The notes under the pieces were generated by a model, which did no database searches, was not told where the DNA came from, and saw only the letters and a program-made list of their open reading frames with translations. Made by a program: the position numbers and the translations under genes. A stretch of DNA of 64,000 nt from Hyposmocoma kahamanoa (lineage: Eukaryota > Arthropoda > Insecta > Lepidoptera > Cosmopterigidae). The stretch is from NCBI RefSeq assembly GCF_003589595.1, contig NW_020653337.1, forward strand, positions 2,276,178 to 2,340,177. Reading direction: 5' to 3'. Shown here piece by piece: positions 11,989 to 26,200 of this stretch. The stretch's first letter is position 1. Each line of letters starts with the position of its first letter.

Positions 11989-12433
11989 ATTTAAATATAA
12001 CCGTTACTACTTTATATTCTCCATTCTTTTCTGTTTCTTTAAATGTACTGGTGCGTGTATTTCTGTAATTTTAATTAAGTTTTATAGATACCTATTAAAG
12101 GAATATAATGTAATAGAATAGATCACATTTTCTTAGAATGACAATATTATAACACATACAAGAAATGCATAATTGAGTATTGTAATTAACTTTTCTGAGC
12201 AATCGAAGACATCTAAGCTTGATATTTGTAGTCGTGTTTTCCGACGCCATTGCTGAAAAAATACAAGCAAATAAATGTGAATTCCATTCTAAGTGTACTA
12301 TCATTGTATTAATAATTTATCTAATGTTCAAAATGTAATCCATTTTACTTTTACTGACTCAGGTATAAACGTACATATCCGCCCGCTCGGGTTTTTACCC
12401 AAAGAGCGGGTTTTAATCCATTTCTCACTTGAC

Positions 12434-12535
12434 GACCTTGGTGGCCCAACAGTGTGTACTGTGGGGCGCTGGCTGAAGAAGTCCCGGGTTCGATCTCGGT
12501 GGGATCATAATTGGGAAATTAACTTTTTTTAATCG
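12434..12535 (+). repeat. tRNA-derived SINE family C copy
   Basis: CCTTGGTGGCCCAACAGTGT .. GAAGAAGTCCCGGGTTCGAT then CTCGGTGGGATC, followed by AATTGGGAAATTAACTTTTT. The B-box-like GGGTTCGATC is clear. A related tail segment (about 12541-12640) recurs at about 24945-25035. Confidence 0.55.
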
Positions 12536-12639
12536 ATGCTAGTCTGGGTGTTCCGAGTAGTTCGAGAGCAGTGCCCTGGAGTGAATTCTGTCGCTCTGGT
12601 ACTCAAAATGCCCTAATTTGACATGAAGTATGTGTTTGA

Positions 12640-13223
12640 GAACAAGTCGTGACAATTTGACAGCTCAGGAAGACAATCAATGAAACAGTTAACAAATAAT
12701 TATAATTTATTGGTTTTTTTTACATTAATATTAGTGAAACATTATATTAATAATAAAACATATCCCAAGTAATATTTTTGAACTAATGCCAAAATTAAAT
12801 GCAACTTTGAGTTAGTCCGAAACGTCTTAAAAACAGTTACATTCTCAATCTTTTTTTTTAATAATAGTGTTGTAACCAAATAATCGCCGAATTTCACCAA
12901 GTCTATACTATTGGAGACACTAGCTCAACTGATGATTTTTGCCTCATCTTCCGATGAAAGTAAATAAAAATTTAAACTAGGTATGAAGTCTTTTTTGTTT
13001 TGCTTCAGAATTTTGCTATTTAAGTACAGGTTGTCCTTGTGTACTCATTACTGTGATCATTGTAACCATTTAAAATATTTACCTATTCTTTACATTAAAG
13101 TCTATATAGCTTAAATAAATGTTAATTGTTCTATCTAGAACTGAAAACTTATGACCAGTAAAACAATCTAAACGGTCAGATTCAAAATTTCTCGTGAGAA
13201 TCGATTAATTTGATTGTTTTTAT
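12640..13223. other. No gene seen
   Basis: AT-rich DNA without coding signals or recognised repeat. Confidence 0.4.
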
Positions 13224-13451
13224 CATTGACTTACAATTATATGGACGTCGGGTCCGCGCTAAAAAGTGTTCGCACTTGTAAGGCGCTAAAATCGTATACA
13301 GAGCGCGACACTCCGCTTTAGTCTTCATTTGTTCTACTGACAGCGCGATACTGCGATGACATTACAATTTAAATTTCGAATAGGTTGACTTGGGACATTT
13401 TTTTCGTGGTTTTTGTATTAGACCCTTCGTCCATTTATTTGTAAGTCAATG
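13224..13451. mobile_element. hAT-like MITE family M2, copy A (short form)
   Basis: TIRs CATTGACTTACAA at both ends, followed inward by TATATGGACGTCGGGTCCGC on one side and AAATGGACGAAGGGTCTAAT on the other. Perfect 8-bp target duplication GTTTTTAT at 13216-13223 and 13452-13459. 228 bp, no coding. An 8-bp duplication points to hAT-superfamily mobilisation (family knowledge). Confidence 0.85.
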
Positions 13452-13675
13452 GTTTTTATATACGTTTGTACCTCTATGAAGATAAGACATTATCAAAAGA
13501 TTGAGAATTTGCATACAAGATGAATCACATTTGGAACATTAGATAAATTTATTGTTTTTACCGTAGCTACACTGGCAGTTTCAAACTTGCTTCTTTTTGT
13601 AAAACATACTATGTTACCTAAAACAAATTAATCCTTATAAAATCTTCATATAACTGATATGTTTAATCCCTATTT

Positions 13676-13946
13676 CGACCCCTCCTACGTAAAGTGTCGT
13701 ATGTCGATATCGCCAAGTTTACAGCTTTTTAAAGTTCTAAATTCACTGAAATAAGCAAAACACGTGACTTCAGCATTTCTCAGTTTTATTCGGCAAAACT
13801 CGTTATTCACATAGAGTATTATAAAATCCTAGATATTGGTTAGATGATCACTCTATGTGAGTTTGCCGAATAAAACGGAGAACTTTAAAACGCTCCCCTG
13901 TAAACTTGGCAATTTCGACATACGACATTTTACTTAGGAGGGGTCG
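13676..13946. mobile_element. Foldback MITE family M3, copy 1, just past the Zir stop codon
   Basis: Ends CGACCCCTCCTACGTAAAGT and ACTTAGGAGGGGTCG, with further paired blocks (TTTACAG, TTTTATTCGGCAAA, CACATAGAGT) forming a near-complete foldback. A 4-bp duplication ATTT lies at 13672-13675 and 13947-13950. It ends 75 bases downstream of the Zir stop; on the minus strand it contains AATAAA at 13785-13790, a possible poly(A) signal. Confidence 0.8.
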
Positions 13947-14021
13947 ATTTACGTTGTGATAGCAAGTGTCAAAAGGTGCCTCTTATTTTTGTGAGGGCTA
14001 TATAATTTGTGTTGTGTTATA

Positions 14022-14247
14022 TTATTTAAGCTGTGTAAGATCGTACGTCTTACTAGATACAGCAGTTACTGAGGAAAGGTATGTCTGTTTGATGCCTGAC
14101 CTGAGTTGCGCGGCGTGGGAAGCGGTGTGCTTGACGAGAGGGGCGAGCCGCTCGGTGAACCGCTGCAGCGTGCGCTCCAGCTCCCGCTGATACTCGCGTT
14201 GGTCGCTGAGGATGAGGTTCTTGTTCTTCTTCAACGCGTCTTGGCAT
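14022..14247 (-). CDS. Zir: Zir last exon: C-terminus and stop
   Basis: Residues 1380-1453 and stop TAA at 14022-14024. Acceptor [26 protein letters not shown] and [18 protein letters not shown] match [37 protein letters not shown]. The last about 35 residues (from KHTASHAAQ to LTQLK) have no likeness I can recall, as expected for a variable tail. A GTCAGG near 14100 could be a donor, but I see no convincing further exon. Confidence 0.9.
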
Positions 14248-17200
14248 CTGGAAATGTCGGATCTCTTTTAATATCTGCGCCAACGTATATGTTCAGGGGC
14301 AGTTTCCGATTCGCAGCAAGTAAGTGCTGGGGATTTTTTTTTACGCACACACTCAACATAGCCCCGCACTAGGAAAACCATGTATGCCATGGACACACAC
14401 ATTGACTACCACAAATTACACCCAAACTCACCAGAGAAATAAATGTCGACCATACAAATATTTCTCCCGGCCCGGGAATGGAACCGGGGACCTCTGCGTG
14501 GCAGTTCGGCACGCATGGTAACCGTTCGGCCAAGGAGGCAGTTAAAATTTGGGAAGTTAAGATTGCTCTGTAAAAATGCCGAAAGATAGATAGATAAACC
14601 GTTTATTTGGATCTACAGACACACATATAATGTGAATAATATGTAATAAAACAAGGCTGTATTCTTTCAAAAACATGTGTAAACAATGGCTCCTGTCTGT
14701 GCAGAAATCGAGTAGCGATTGGTCGGTGGTTAAACTCCCTAAAAACACTCAATAAATAAAATTTTAGATTTTTTTAAATTACAATTTTTCAATTTTTATA
14801 CATTTAATATATAGTGCAACACAGACAGCCTCTATTAAAGTGGTTAGTGTACACTCTGCTAGCCGTTCTGATGCAGATGCTGATGATGCCTGAAAATCAG
14901 CAATGCTGAGTCTTCATCCTTTTTGTCGACATTACCGTTCTTTTATTTTCATTGTTCGCTAATATTGGTTCGCTAATATCTGTTTTGTGGATAAATAAAT
15001 GTCTTATTATTATTTTATTTATACTCGTCGTAGGCTGTGTATAGTATTTAGTTGTCATAAATGCGATAATACATAGACTTGGAGAAATATTCGTGGTTTC
15101 CGAGCTATCCCAATTTTTTTGATTTATTTAAACTTAATTGCACACAAAACAGTACGAATGGCGGACTTAATGCCATTAGACATTTTCTACCAGTCAACCG
15201 GAGACCTGGGTTCAAAATAATTAACAGGGGTGCATAACATGATAATTAGAACAGATAGGAAGAAGTTTATAAATAATTATGATATATAGTTTAAACACAA
15301 TATAAATATAAAACATAATATTATATGACTAATTATATACGTATATAAGCAACCTATATACACATATATACATAACATATAATATATACACGTATATATT
15401 TAATATACATATTTATATATAGACTAATGGGATGTAGATTGAGACTCGAATATGAAACCTCGGACTAATTGCTTGAAAGCTAGCTTATTCGGCGCTTTTG
15501 TTCTGTGTTTATTCACAACATCTGTGACACGTTAAGCCGCATAATATGTTCAACGATTCGCGCCACGTTTTTAAATCTAAAATACGAGGAAACCATTTGA
15601 ACATAACTCATCATGTTGATTTTTCTTTATTTAATATTAATTAAAATCAATTTTTTTTGTTCTACACGCTGCTATCACTTACATTTTCTTTTTGGTTTTT
15701 TTTGTTGTATGTTGTGGCACCTGCAGGTAGTGCTTTTAGAATTATATGAGTTTTTAAGTCTTCTTTATTCCTAAGATTTATTGTATCTACCAGTGGTTGT
15801 CCTGAAATAAATAAAACTCACTTTTTCGAGAAGTCTTTAAACGCCAATCGCAGTTTGTTTGTAAGCCTTGTGGCAGGCTGTGTGCCTTCTGCTACTGGAG
15901 CTAAGAATACCTGACAATCAAATAGTTAAAGTAAAATGTAATTGTTTTTATATTAAACATTTTTATAAAAAAGATAAGCACACAAATAACCTGGTCCCTA
16001 TTTTGGTTAGAGAGAAAACTAACACATAGAGTAGAAAATTATTTTCATCTAATTTCCTAAATTTGGTTCTTATGTGGGTATTCTGGGCAGTGTTTTTAAG
16101 GTAATATCGTCATGCAGACCAGAACCAAACTTGAAAAGTTGTTTTTTTAGATGTGGGTACTATTATAAAAAAAGAAATGTGCCTCTGACCTCCATTTCGT
16201 GTGTTAGGCGTTTGCATAACAGGTTAAAAAATAAAAATTTAAAATACAATGAGTAGCGACATCTCTACCCGGGGCCGGTAGCTGTAAAGGTATCTAACTG
16301 GGTGACGAAATATCATAGATTTCTCATAGATAGCGCTACGGCTAAGAAGTCGTTGAAAAACCAAATACAAAGTTACGACGCAAGCACATAGAAAAATTCG
16401 TGAGGAGGCTTAGTTGGTATAGTGTCTGGCACGGTATGTTAGAAGACGTCGGTTCGAATCTGGCCGGATGGAAGGAATTTTTTCTGAGTGTTCGATCTTT
16501 GTATTAATAATTATAACAAGGTCAAAAAATTTTCAATTTTCAGATTTCATTTATTAAAGGGTGATTTTCAACAGCACTGGTGTAATAAGGCAATCAGAAA
16601 AAAANNNNNNNNNNNNNNNNNNNNNNNNNNNNNNNNNNNNNNNNNNNNNNNNNNNNNNNNNNNNNNNNNNNNNNNNNNNNNNNNNNNNNNNNNNNNNNNN
16701 NNNNNNNNNNNNNNNNNNNNNNNNNNNNNNNNNNNNNNNNNNNNNNNNNNNNNNNNNNNNNNNNNNNNNNNNNNNNNNNNNNNNNNNNNNNNNNNNNNNN
16801 NNNNNNNNNNNNNNNNNNNNNNNNNNNNNNNNNNNNNNNNNNNNNNNNNNNNNNNNNNNNNNNNNNNNNNNNNNNNNNNNNNNNNNNNNNNNNNNNNNNN
16901 NNNNNNNNNNNNNNNNNNNNNNNNNNNNNNNNNNNNNNNNNNNNNNNNNNNNNNNNNNNNNNNNNNNNNNNNNNNNNNNNNNNNNNNNNNNNNNNNNNNN
17001 NNNNAGTGCTGTTTAGTAGTAAGTAGGTTTAGTACCTATGTATCAACGAAACTATGTCCCATTGTTGGGCACGGTTCCTCTTAAAGTATTATCTAACCTG
17101 TGCCAATTCGAGTGGTCCCTGATTGACGGTGGTGCCAATGCAGCCCTGCAGCACCATTTGCAGCATCTTGGGATCAGCTGGCTCTTGACTGGTTGCAGCT

Positions 17201-20200
17201 GCTAGCTCGTTAATCTAGAACCGTATTAATAAAAGTATGATATTCTTACGAGTTAAGTTTATAAGGCGTTTAAACGACGTTATATTTAAGCCAAAATAAA
17301 ATAAACTGGCGCTTTGGATGTAAATAATTTAGACAACAAAGCGCGAACCACTATGATGTGGGTGCAGGTCGGGCGCGTGTCGGGTCGGGTGTACGACGAG
17401 TGTAATTCTAACCCGACCAGTACCCGCGCTTGCGCCTGCGCGGGGTGTGTCGTCGTCCATATAAATATTTGGAATTACACCCGCCATGCACCCCACCCGC
17501 CATGCACCCGACCCGACAGCCGCCCGACCCGCGCCCGCTCTCGTGTATTTCACACGTTTAAGATATGCAACACCTGCACTTATAGATATTCAGCCACCTG
17601 TGCACGCGCAGTCGATGATATCTTACGTCACTAACTTGAGAAACAATTTTTGGAATTATAAATTCTTTTTGCTTTTATTTTGCTTTGTCTAGTGAGAGCA
17701 TGGTACTCTATATCATAGATTAATACAAGTATGGACACCAGACTTTCACAAATGAAATAAAATGTCAGGGCCATAGGCATGTAAGTATAAGTTTCTTTTG
17801 TGAAAGATAATAAAGACATTTTCAATTGTTATTTTTATTACATACTAGCTTGCTTAAAAAAATGTTATGTACGTTTCATATTTTTTAACCGACTTCAAAA
17901 AACGAGGTGATTCTCAATTCGATTATTTGTGTATATGTTACGAGATTACTTATTCATTTATTTATTATTTGTGAATCGTTTTTTTTAAAAGATGGTATCT
18001 CAGTATTGTTCCCTTTTAAATGCGAAGAAAATATTCCACCTCCAAGGGTGGCAAACCAGGGGATGAATCTGGTTTAATGGGTCGCTGTAATCGGGTCATA
18101 TTGGGTCTATTTAAATTATAAGATAGCTATGTAAGACATGGAAGCAACATTGTACGGTCTACGACCAACAATGCACTCCATCTACGCCTTATTGTCGTAA
18201 TTTAAATAAGTTCACGATCAGCCATCGCGCAGTGTACTCATTCAAATCATCAATCTATCAAAATTTATCATTATTAGTTATCAAACAAATAAATCTACTT
18301 ATCAATATCAAACCAAATTATCCTATTATAAGATTACAGATACACCGTACAAATGCTTTGACTCGCTTAAACGTGAATATCATTGACACGTTTCATTATG
18401 GTATGAAATACATATTATATATTTTTGGTTCTTAATTAAGTAAACTACATTCGATTAAGCACTACTCATTTGTAAGGCAGATTTATCTAAGAAAAACGAG
18501 TAACTCCAGGTGTTGCGCTTTGTAAATACACATTTATAATATTTAAAGTCTATATTACCTTCTTTTGAATATCTTCGATAGCCACTTCAATTGGTGTCAG
18601 GATAATTTGCGTACGTTGCACGACCTGGAAAGGTTAAAAATCCTGACATTCATCATCAACATATCAGCCGATCGGATCGGAAGACGTCCACTGCTGAACA
18701 TAGGACTCTTCCAAAGACTTCCAGACCAGCCGATCGGATCGGACGCGACGTGCATCCATCGCTTACCCTGACATTCAATAAAACTTAATTATAATTATTA
18801 AAGCGACAACTCTAGTCAACGGCTGGTAGCTGTAAATGTATCTCCCTGAGTGAAGAAAAAACTTTCATAGATTTCTCACAGATGGTGCTACAGTAAAGGC
18901 GTTAAAAACAAAAAAACAAAGATCTGCAAAACATACATACGGATCGAACTGAATATTTTCTAAGTGTTACTTTAATTGAATATCATGGTGATGAACAAGA
19001 ATCGGAATAGATAGAGAGAGTAATTTTACGTAAACTTCGAGGAACATAGACAGAAAACGGTGACTGCTTTACGACAATATTTTTTACATCCTGGACCGTT
19101 TCTTGATTCGGGAAATCACTAAAGAACATTAAAAATTGACGTAATTGGATACAAGCAGGTACACTATATTTATCTTAACTTTGCAACGCACAGTGGGTCG
19201 GATCTGCGGTATTGCGGACATCGGATTTTTTTTCACGACGCCTCTATAAAAAAATTCTAATCGAGAAATCCTATTGTCCTAATTAAATATTGTCATATCA
19301 CATTTTGCCATAAATGTAATAGTTTAGTAGGAAAAAATTAAAAGGTGTATTTTTTATGGGACCATACCTTTAGTGCCCCATCGTTACAAAGTCTTAGTCG
19401 ATCCAGTCTTGGACTCACTACAGACGTACTATTCGACCTATCTTCTATATATCAATCCTGCAAAACTTATACGCGTCAGAAAATGTGCAATATAAGTAGT
19501 GAATAGGCAGGCATACTGATATTCGATAACAGCTAAGGTAAAGTCTTTTATAATCTACATTGGATAAAGAAGTCAAGGCAACTCTTTGCGATTTAGGCGC
19601 GTCACTGGAAGAGAAGCGGGAAGAACTGTTTTACTAGATCAAATGGTTTAGATATTTATTATTAAATAACGTTCTTATAAAAAAATATACGATACACCTA
19701 AGGATAATGTCTAAAGTATCTGCTAATTTGTTATACGATAGGAGATACTTTATCTGACCATATACAACGGAAAACTGGTTAAAATAATACTTTAAGGGTC
19801 GTATTCTAAAACTCTGCTCAATACTCCAGTCAGGACTTGAGTATGATTCAAAGCACTAGAAATCATACTCAACTCCTTGCCATTAGGGTCGTATTTCCAG
19901 AGCTTGAAATCATACTCAAGTCTGCTTAAATCCTGACTTGAGCATTGAGTACAGTTCAGTAAAATATCCGAGTTTTACATATAACTTTCATAGAAGATAT
20001 TTCTCTTTAAGTAAAACAAAGAACCTGCTAAATTTTGGTGTTTTTAACTTTCGCCCTATAGTTACTAAATTCACATTTATTCCAAAGTTTGAACATTGCC
20101 CAGCGCTTTAATGACGCTGCCCCGTCAGTCTCCATCGGGGGCTTGTCGACGTCGGATCTCTGTGAAATTTTCTCCGCCTGTTCTTATTTTATTTATAGCA

Positions 20201-23200
20201 AACTTAAGCTTGCGGATTGCGTGACATTTACCTCCTAAAATCTAGGCTCGCGTTCAAATATCGACCCCACCTACGTAAAGTATCGTATGTCGAAATTGCC
20301 ATGTTTACAGGGGAGCCTTTTAAAGTTCTGAATTCACTGAAATAAGCAAAACACGCGAGTTTAGCATTTCTTAGTTTTATTCGGCAAAGCTCGTTACTCA
20401 CATAGAGTATTATAAAATCTTAGATATCGGTTGAATGATCTATTAGATGATCACTCTATGTGAGTTTGCCGAATAAAACGTAGAACTGTAAAACGCTCCC
20501 CTGTAAACTTGGCAATTTCGACATATGATACTTTACGTAGGAGGAGTCGAATATCGTAGTCGATCACCTTATAGGTAGGTAAACGTGTCGCTTACCATCA
20601 GGCGCACGACTTGTTCGTCCTGTCAGTTGGTAATGATGAGAAAAGACGGCGGCAGTACCTGTATCCGCGTCTTGAGGTAGGGGAAATGGTGCGCCGTGGT
20701 GAGGATGGTCTTGCGCTTGCACTGCTCGCCGATGTCGCCGTGCGCGCGCCCGTCCGCCGTGAACGGCGTCGCGTACATGAAGCGTTCTGCGCAGGACAGC
20801 AATGGCAGGTCAGGTGAACTTCACGGACTCGTGTTCGGCAGTTGTTGGATTTTTATCAGTTGCCTGTAGCTCTTAGGGCAGACTGGACATAACATGTACA
20901 TATGCACGGCAGACTTTCAACACATCACCACACCGAGTATTCACACGGATTCCGTGTACTTATAATTCGAGTATCGAGTTAGAACAAAATACGAGGCGCG
21001 AACGCATCGATGGGACCGACCTTGACCGACTGATTGCCAAATATAGGTCAAGTCAAAAGAGTTTTTCGAGAGCAAAGGCATATTATGAATATTATTATAA
21101 ACGTTAGAAACCTTTGAGATAATTATTCAAATTCAAATACTTTAATTCAGATTTCATCCATATTGGTTAGTATAACAAACAAAAACTTACATACTAGTGT
21201 TAGAAAATAAAAATTCATAAATACGTGCTGGCTTTAGGACATACATGTAATTTAGTCCAGTGTTCAAAAAATGAACCCTGGACCCTGCCAGCAACAATAC
21301 CCACAATGCTATTACCGCTGCCACGAACTCTGCGCATCAAGGATCCCGCTCTTTTTCTCATTATGGCGGCAAATCCGTCTACATGAGCATCGGTGAACAT
21401 TCCTGACGCGCTACAGAATCGCGGCAGCCGCAACAACATCCGGAATATATTGTTATATATAACTCTCAGAGAGTTGATAGCTTTCTGAGTGTAGTTGACC
21501 CATAGGCTGCAGGTATATGTGATTAATATTAATGACATTTTTTTAATTGTTATTTTTGTCATAAATTTATTATTATAGTTTAAATTTATTGTTATTGCAA
21601 TTATTTTCTTTTATGATATTAATTTAACACAAATTTATATAATGTACAATTTTATTTTTATAGACTTAAGTGAACTGAATCTAAATTTTATAATTTTTGT
21701 ATAAGATAAATTGCGTTGCCCTACAGGGTTACACGCCTGGACTCTATATTAATTTAAGAAGTTCTGTACATTACCCATGTGATGCAATGATTAAATGATT
21801 ATGATTTTTGTGCAAAAGTAAACTTGTGACGATTTATTAAAACTCATGGAACTAAAATTGTTGTTTATGATGTTAGTAACATAGTCTTACGAGGTTTTTA
21901 GCAATTTAAAAATAACCTTGTATATGTAAACACTCACTAATATTAAAGTTCCTCTCGTAATGCGTGACGCGCTTGCGCAGCTCGTAGGCCTCGAAGTAGG
22001 GCTCGACGTACGTGATCTGTATGTACGCCTTGTCCGGATCGAGCGTGTTTAGGTCAACGATATTCGAGTCCTTTATTATCACTACGTTCTCGGGACCGAA
22101 ACGTTGGCTATAGAAATTCTGTGGAATAATATTTGAAATCAATATCTTTTCACGAAATCGTACATAGCATAGACCCATAAATTAAGAGGACTGCTTATCA
22201 TGATACAAGAGACCGTAGTGGGTATTTAGTATCTAATGGTAATGTTACAGTAACTTAATAATGTTTCTAATGATCTAATAATTTAATAATGTTTTACAAT
22301 GAATAGCGACATCTCTAGCCGGGGCTGGTAGCTGTAAAAGTATCTAACTGGGTGACGAAATATCACAGATTTCTCATAGATGGCGCTACGGCTAAAAAGT
22401 CGTTGAAAAACCAAATAAAGATACGACGCAAGCACATAGAATAATTAGTGACGTCTGCTGGTTCGTTCCGTGGCTTAGTTGGTATAAGCCTTTGGAACCG
22501 TATGCTAGAGGACGTCGGTTCGAATCCGGCCGGATCGAAGGAATTTTTTCTGAGTTTTCGATCTTTGTATTAATAATTATAACAAAAACTAGTGGAATAA
22601 TTTCACACAAAAATAATTGAACATCAATTCAATAAAATTTTAAATGTTTTACAAAATAATAATGTTTTGTAACTTAATAAGGTTTCAAATTGAATTTCAT
22701 TCTGTAACTAATATGTGTTTGTAATAATTGGCTCATGTAACAGTGAAAATAAGTTGTCTATTATTTTACAGGCCTTGAGCTTAATGAGGGCTCCGCTGTT
22801 AACTTGTGCTTTGTGCCTTCTATTACTGTTCTGAAAACTACTATTCAGCAGCTTGATTTTGATTGCCTCTCCCGAACGGAAGCTGCGTCTTTTCCGAGTC
22901 GAGGTGCATTATTGCGATTCACAACTGGCCGATCGGAAACTTTTGACATTTCAAATCGGAACAATAGTTGATTTAACTCACAAGTTAGAAAGACATAGTA
23001 AGAATCAGGTTCATATTCTCGCTCATAAACCCATCTGATTTCGAGACTACCCTATCTGATCGATTCCAATTTGAATCAAAATCAGGACGCTGAAACCAGG
23101 TGTAGCGACTCTAATTTCTATTGATAACAAACGAATCAACTAGATGGCGCTTAATTCACAGGCATTTGAAGATACCGTCGGCCATTCTTTTGTTTTATTT

Positions 23201-26200
23201 AGGATTATCGCCATCTATCAACCATGTATATATTAGTTTGTAACACATAATGCCATCTGATACGCATATTTGTCAAACTTCAAGAGTTCATGGTCAATAT
23301 TTGAATAACCCTTACCCTTCAAAACTGAAACATAGCACTGAGTCACATTATTGCTTGCCGGCAAAAATAGGTAGGCAAAAACACTTTCACAAGAAGTTCT
23401 ACAGCTATAAAAACTACTTCTACGCGCTTAGTCTTCCTCATTGTAGTTTGCTTAGTTTTAGGAGGCTAATAAAACTGCATCTAAATTACTATTAAAACAT
23501 ATTGTTTACTTACTTCAAGCCGGCTAAAGATCTCGGGTAACTTAGTAAGAGCGTGCTCCTTGTAAACAAACTCCTCCCCGTCAAGGTCGCCGAAGCGTGC
23601 TCCGTAGAAGGACACGCGGAAGTACGTGCCGAACACACGCTTGCCGTGCAATTGGTCAATGCGGGTGAACGCTTCGTTTAGTTTGCTGGAAATCAATGTT
23701 GATATTGGTGTGTGACCAAAATGGGTGACTACATTGCAGGGCCTCAACTTCACTAGTTTGAAACCACTGGTCTTGTATTTTCATTGAGACTCCACTGAAA
23801 TTATATTATTAACAATTATAACAAACTATACTCTAGCCAAATTAGATGTAGAATGTTTAATAACAAAACGTTGCTAGGCAACCAATGATGGCATAGGAAA
23901 AGAACATTTTTTTTTCAATGCTCTTTATTAAGACTTGCTCTGCCCAGGGTCTGCTCTCGTAATTGGAATTGAAATAGGTAAGTAGGTAATTGGATTATGT
24001 AGAAGTGATACTTACCTAGCCAATTATTATAAAGTTTACAAAATACCTACCGATTTGTATGATTTAGGAATAAACATAGGTTTTTGCATCCTTTAATATT
24101 TACTGCTAATAGTAGGTAATGGTAGATAAAAAGATACAAACTATAAGATTTTACGTGATATTAATTTACTACATATTATATCATCGAGAATCTATTTCCG
24201 ATTCCGAACTTGAATTACCACCAGAACTCGAATGTTTGCAATCGGGAGAGATTAATTTCAATTCAAATAAAAAGTCACTAGGAATGATACAGTTTTACAA
24301 ATAATTTTACTATTTAAATTTAAATTTATTATTTTTATGTAATTTTTAGGTGATTTGAAACGTCTGTTGAATAATATTTATTATAAACATGGCTTAAAGA
24401 TTTAGTATTATCCATAATCTAGTTGAATTTCGCAGGAAAATATTTTAATTGTGATAACTGTGAAAGAGTCTGAGATGAAAACCCTAAAAATCATGTTTTT
24501 GTTCGTTGACATTTATTATACATCAAATTTGGCTAGAGTACAGTGGAGTAATTAATTTTACAAAAAAAAAAGATTCTTATGGTGACGAAACATCCTGCCA
24601 TTCAGATCCAAACATTCATAAATTAAATTACAATTCTTAAAGCGACATCTCTAGTCAGCTGCTGGTAACTGAAAAGGTACCAGTCTGAGTGTAGAAATAG
24701 ATTTCTCAAAGATTGCTATGGCAAAAAAGTCGTTAAAATATCAAAACAAAGACTGCTAGCACATAGAAAAATTTGTAAGGTCCGTTGGTTCGTTCCGTGA
24801 GTTAGTTGGCATAGCGTCTAGCACGGTTTGCTAGAAAACATTGGTTCGAATCCAGCCGGATTGAAGGATTTTTTTCTAAATGTTCGATCTTTGTATTATT
24901 ATTGTTTTCGATTCCAAGTTGGACTAAATTGGTAAACGACCTTTTTTAATTTGGTTCTGGTCTTGATATTTTTGGCAGTATCCTGGAGTCAATTCCGTCA
25001 CTACGGTATCCAAAGTACAGAAAATTACCTGGTTGGTGGTTGTAGTTGTAGACATAAGCACTGTATTATTATTAATAATATAATATATGAGGTAATGAAT
25101 GTAACATTGTGAACGAAAGGTAGATTTAAGCGAGCGGATAGAATGTCTGGAAGAGGTTTCGAGGAGTGAATGGTTGGAAGGAATGAGTGGGCTTAATGCG
25201 AAACGACGATTTATCTGCAAGGGGTGATTTTCGTTTTTTTTAAATTTCGTTGTCATAAGTGTTAAATAATATGTTTTCCTTTACAGGATCCTACACATGT
25301 CTAAATGTACATAAAATAAACTATAAACAAGTTTAAAAATAGTCGTTAAATCTTCTATGTAACGCTATATATCTTCTCTAGCAAAGCTATTGCACAAAAT
25401 CTTAATTAAAATTTGTATAAATATGGTGGCAGTACTTCCCAGGACGCTATTGCTATAAAATATTTTCAATGGCAGCACATATGCAGTAAAAGGTGCAGCT
25501 CGACAGCTATGGTAGATTTTTTTTCAAGGGAAGGGACGAACAACAACGTGTGGAACGTGTCCATAACAGATGTATTTATTACCTCTCAGCTCTTTAAATA
25601 GCAAAGATCTGAGGGGTACTGCCACTGCGCCGGTCGTTCTGAGACATAAGTTGACGAGTCCCATGTCCCTGTAATTTCACCAGCACCCTTCTTAACCTCA
25701 AAACCGGAACACAGTAATGCTTACATTACTGCTTGACGGCAGAAATAGATAAGGTAGGTACTTCCCCGGACGAACTCTTTCACAAGGAACTATACTGCTA
25801 CTAAAGAGTCTGTCATGAAGGAAAATTAGTTCGCCGACTCACCTGTGTATGTTAGCCAGCTTTTTATAGTCCCTGTGTTCTTCGACGATAGGAATCAGCA
25901 CTTTGTACACCTCGTTCACCGTCTCGTACATGCCGGCAGTCATTAGCTCGCTTGCCGCGTGCTCTAACAACGCCTGTAGGTCGGATGAGACTATATGTAA
26001 ACATTAAGGTGGTAAAAATATCATGGTATCGAATAAAAAATGAATATTGCAATAAATATAGCGACATCACTAGTCAGACTCTGGTAAAAGTACATTCGTG
26101 TGGTGGTTTTTAGTAATTTCCTCTAAATGTGCCAGTGCTTTTTTTACTGCTGTTAAAATGTGTGTGCATACAGGGATTTTTGTGAAATACTAACCACCTT

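Noticed and set aside
14022..14110. Extra splice in the last Zir exon at GTCAGG
   Set aside because: The only acceptor-like AG before the stop is about 40 bases away, too short for an intron, and no further homologous exon is seen downstream.
14053..14372. Overlapping frames at the Zir C-terminal exon
   Set aside because: Other-frame shadows of the last exon; only the frame with [12 protein letters not shown] aligns with DOCK proteins.
16488..17084. 198-residue open frame
   Set aside because: It crosses the 400-N gap and consists mostly of unknown residues; it has no meaning as a gene.
17314..17692. 106-codon and other frames near exon 28
   Set aside because: They follow from a GC-rich inverted repeat and are present on both strands; no domain is visible.
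22478..22540. tRNA gene
   Set aside because: A-box and B-box are good but the acceptor and anticodon stems do not fold and the unit recurs with a 170-bp head, so it is a SINE.
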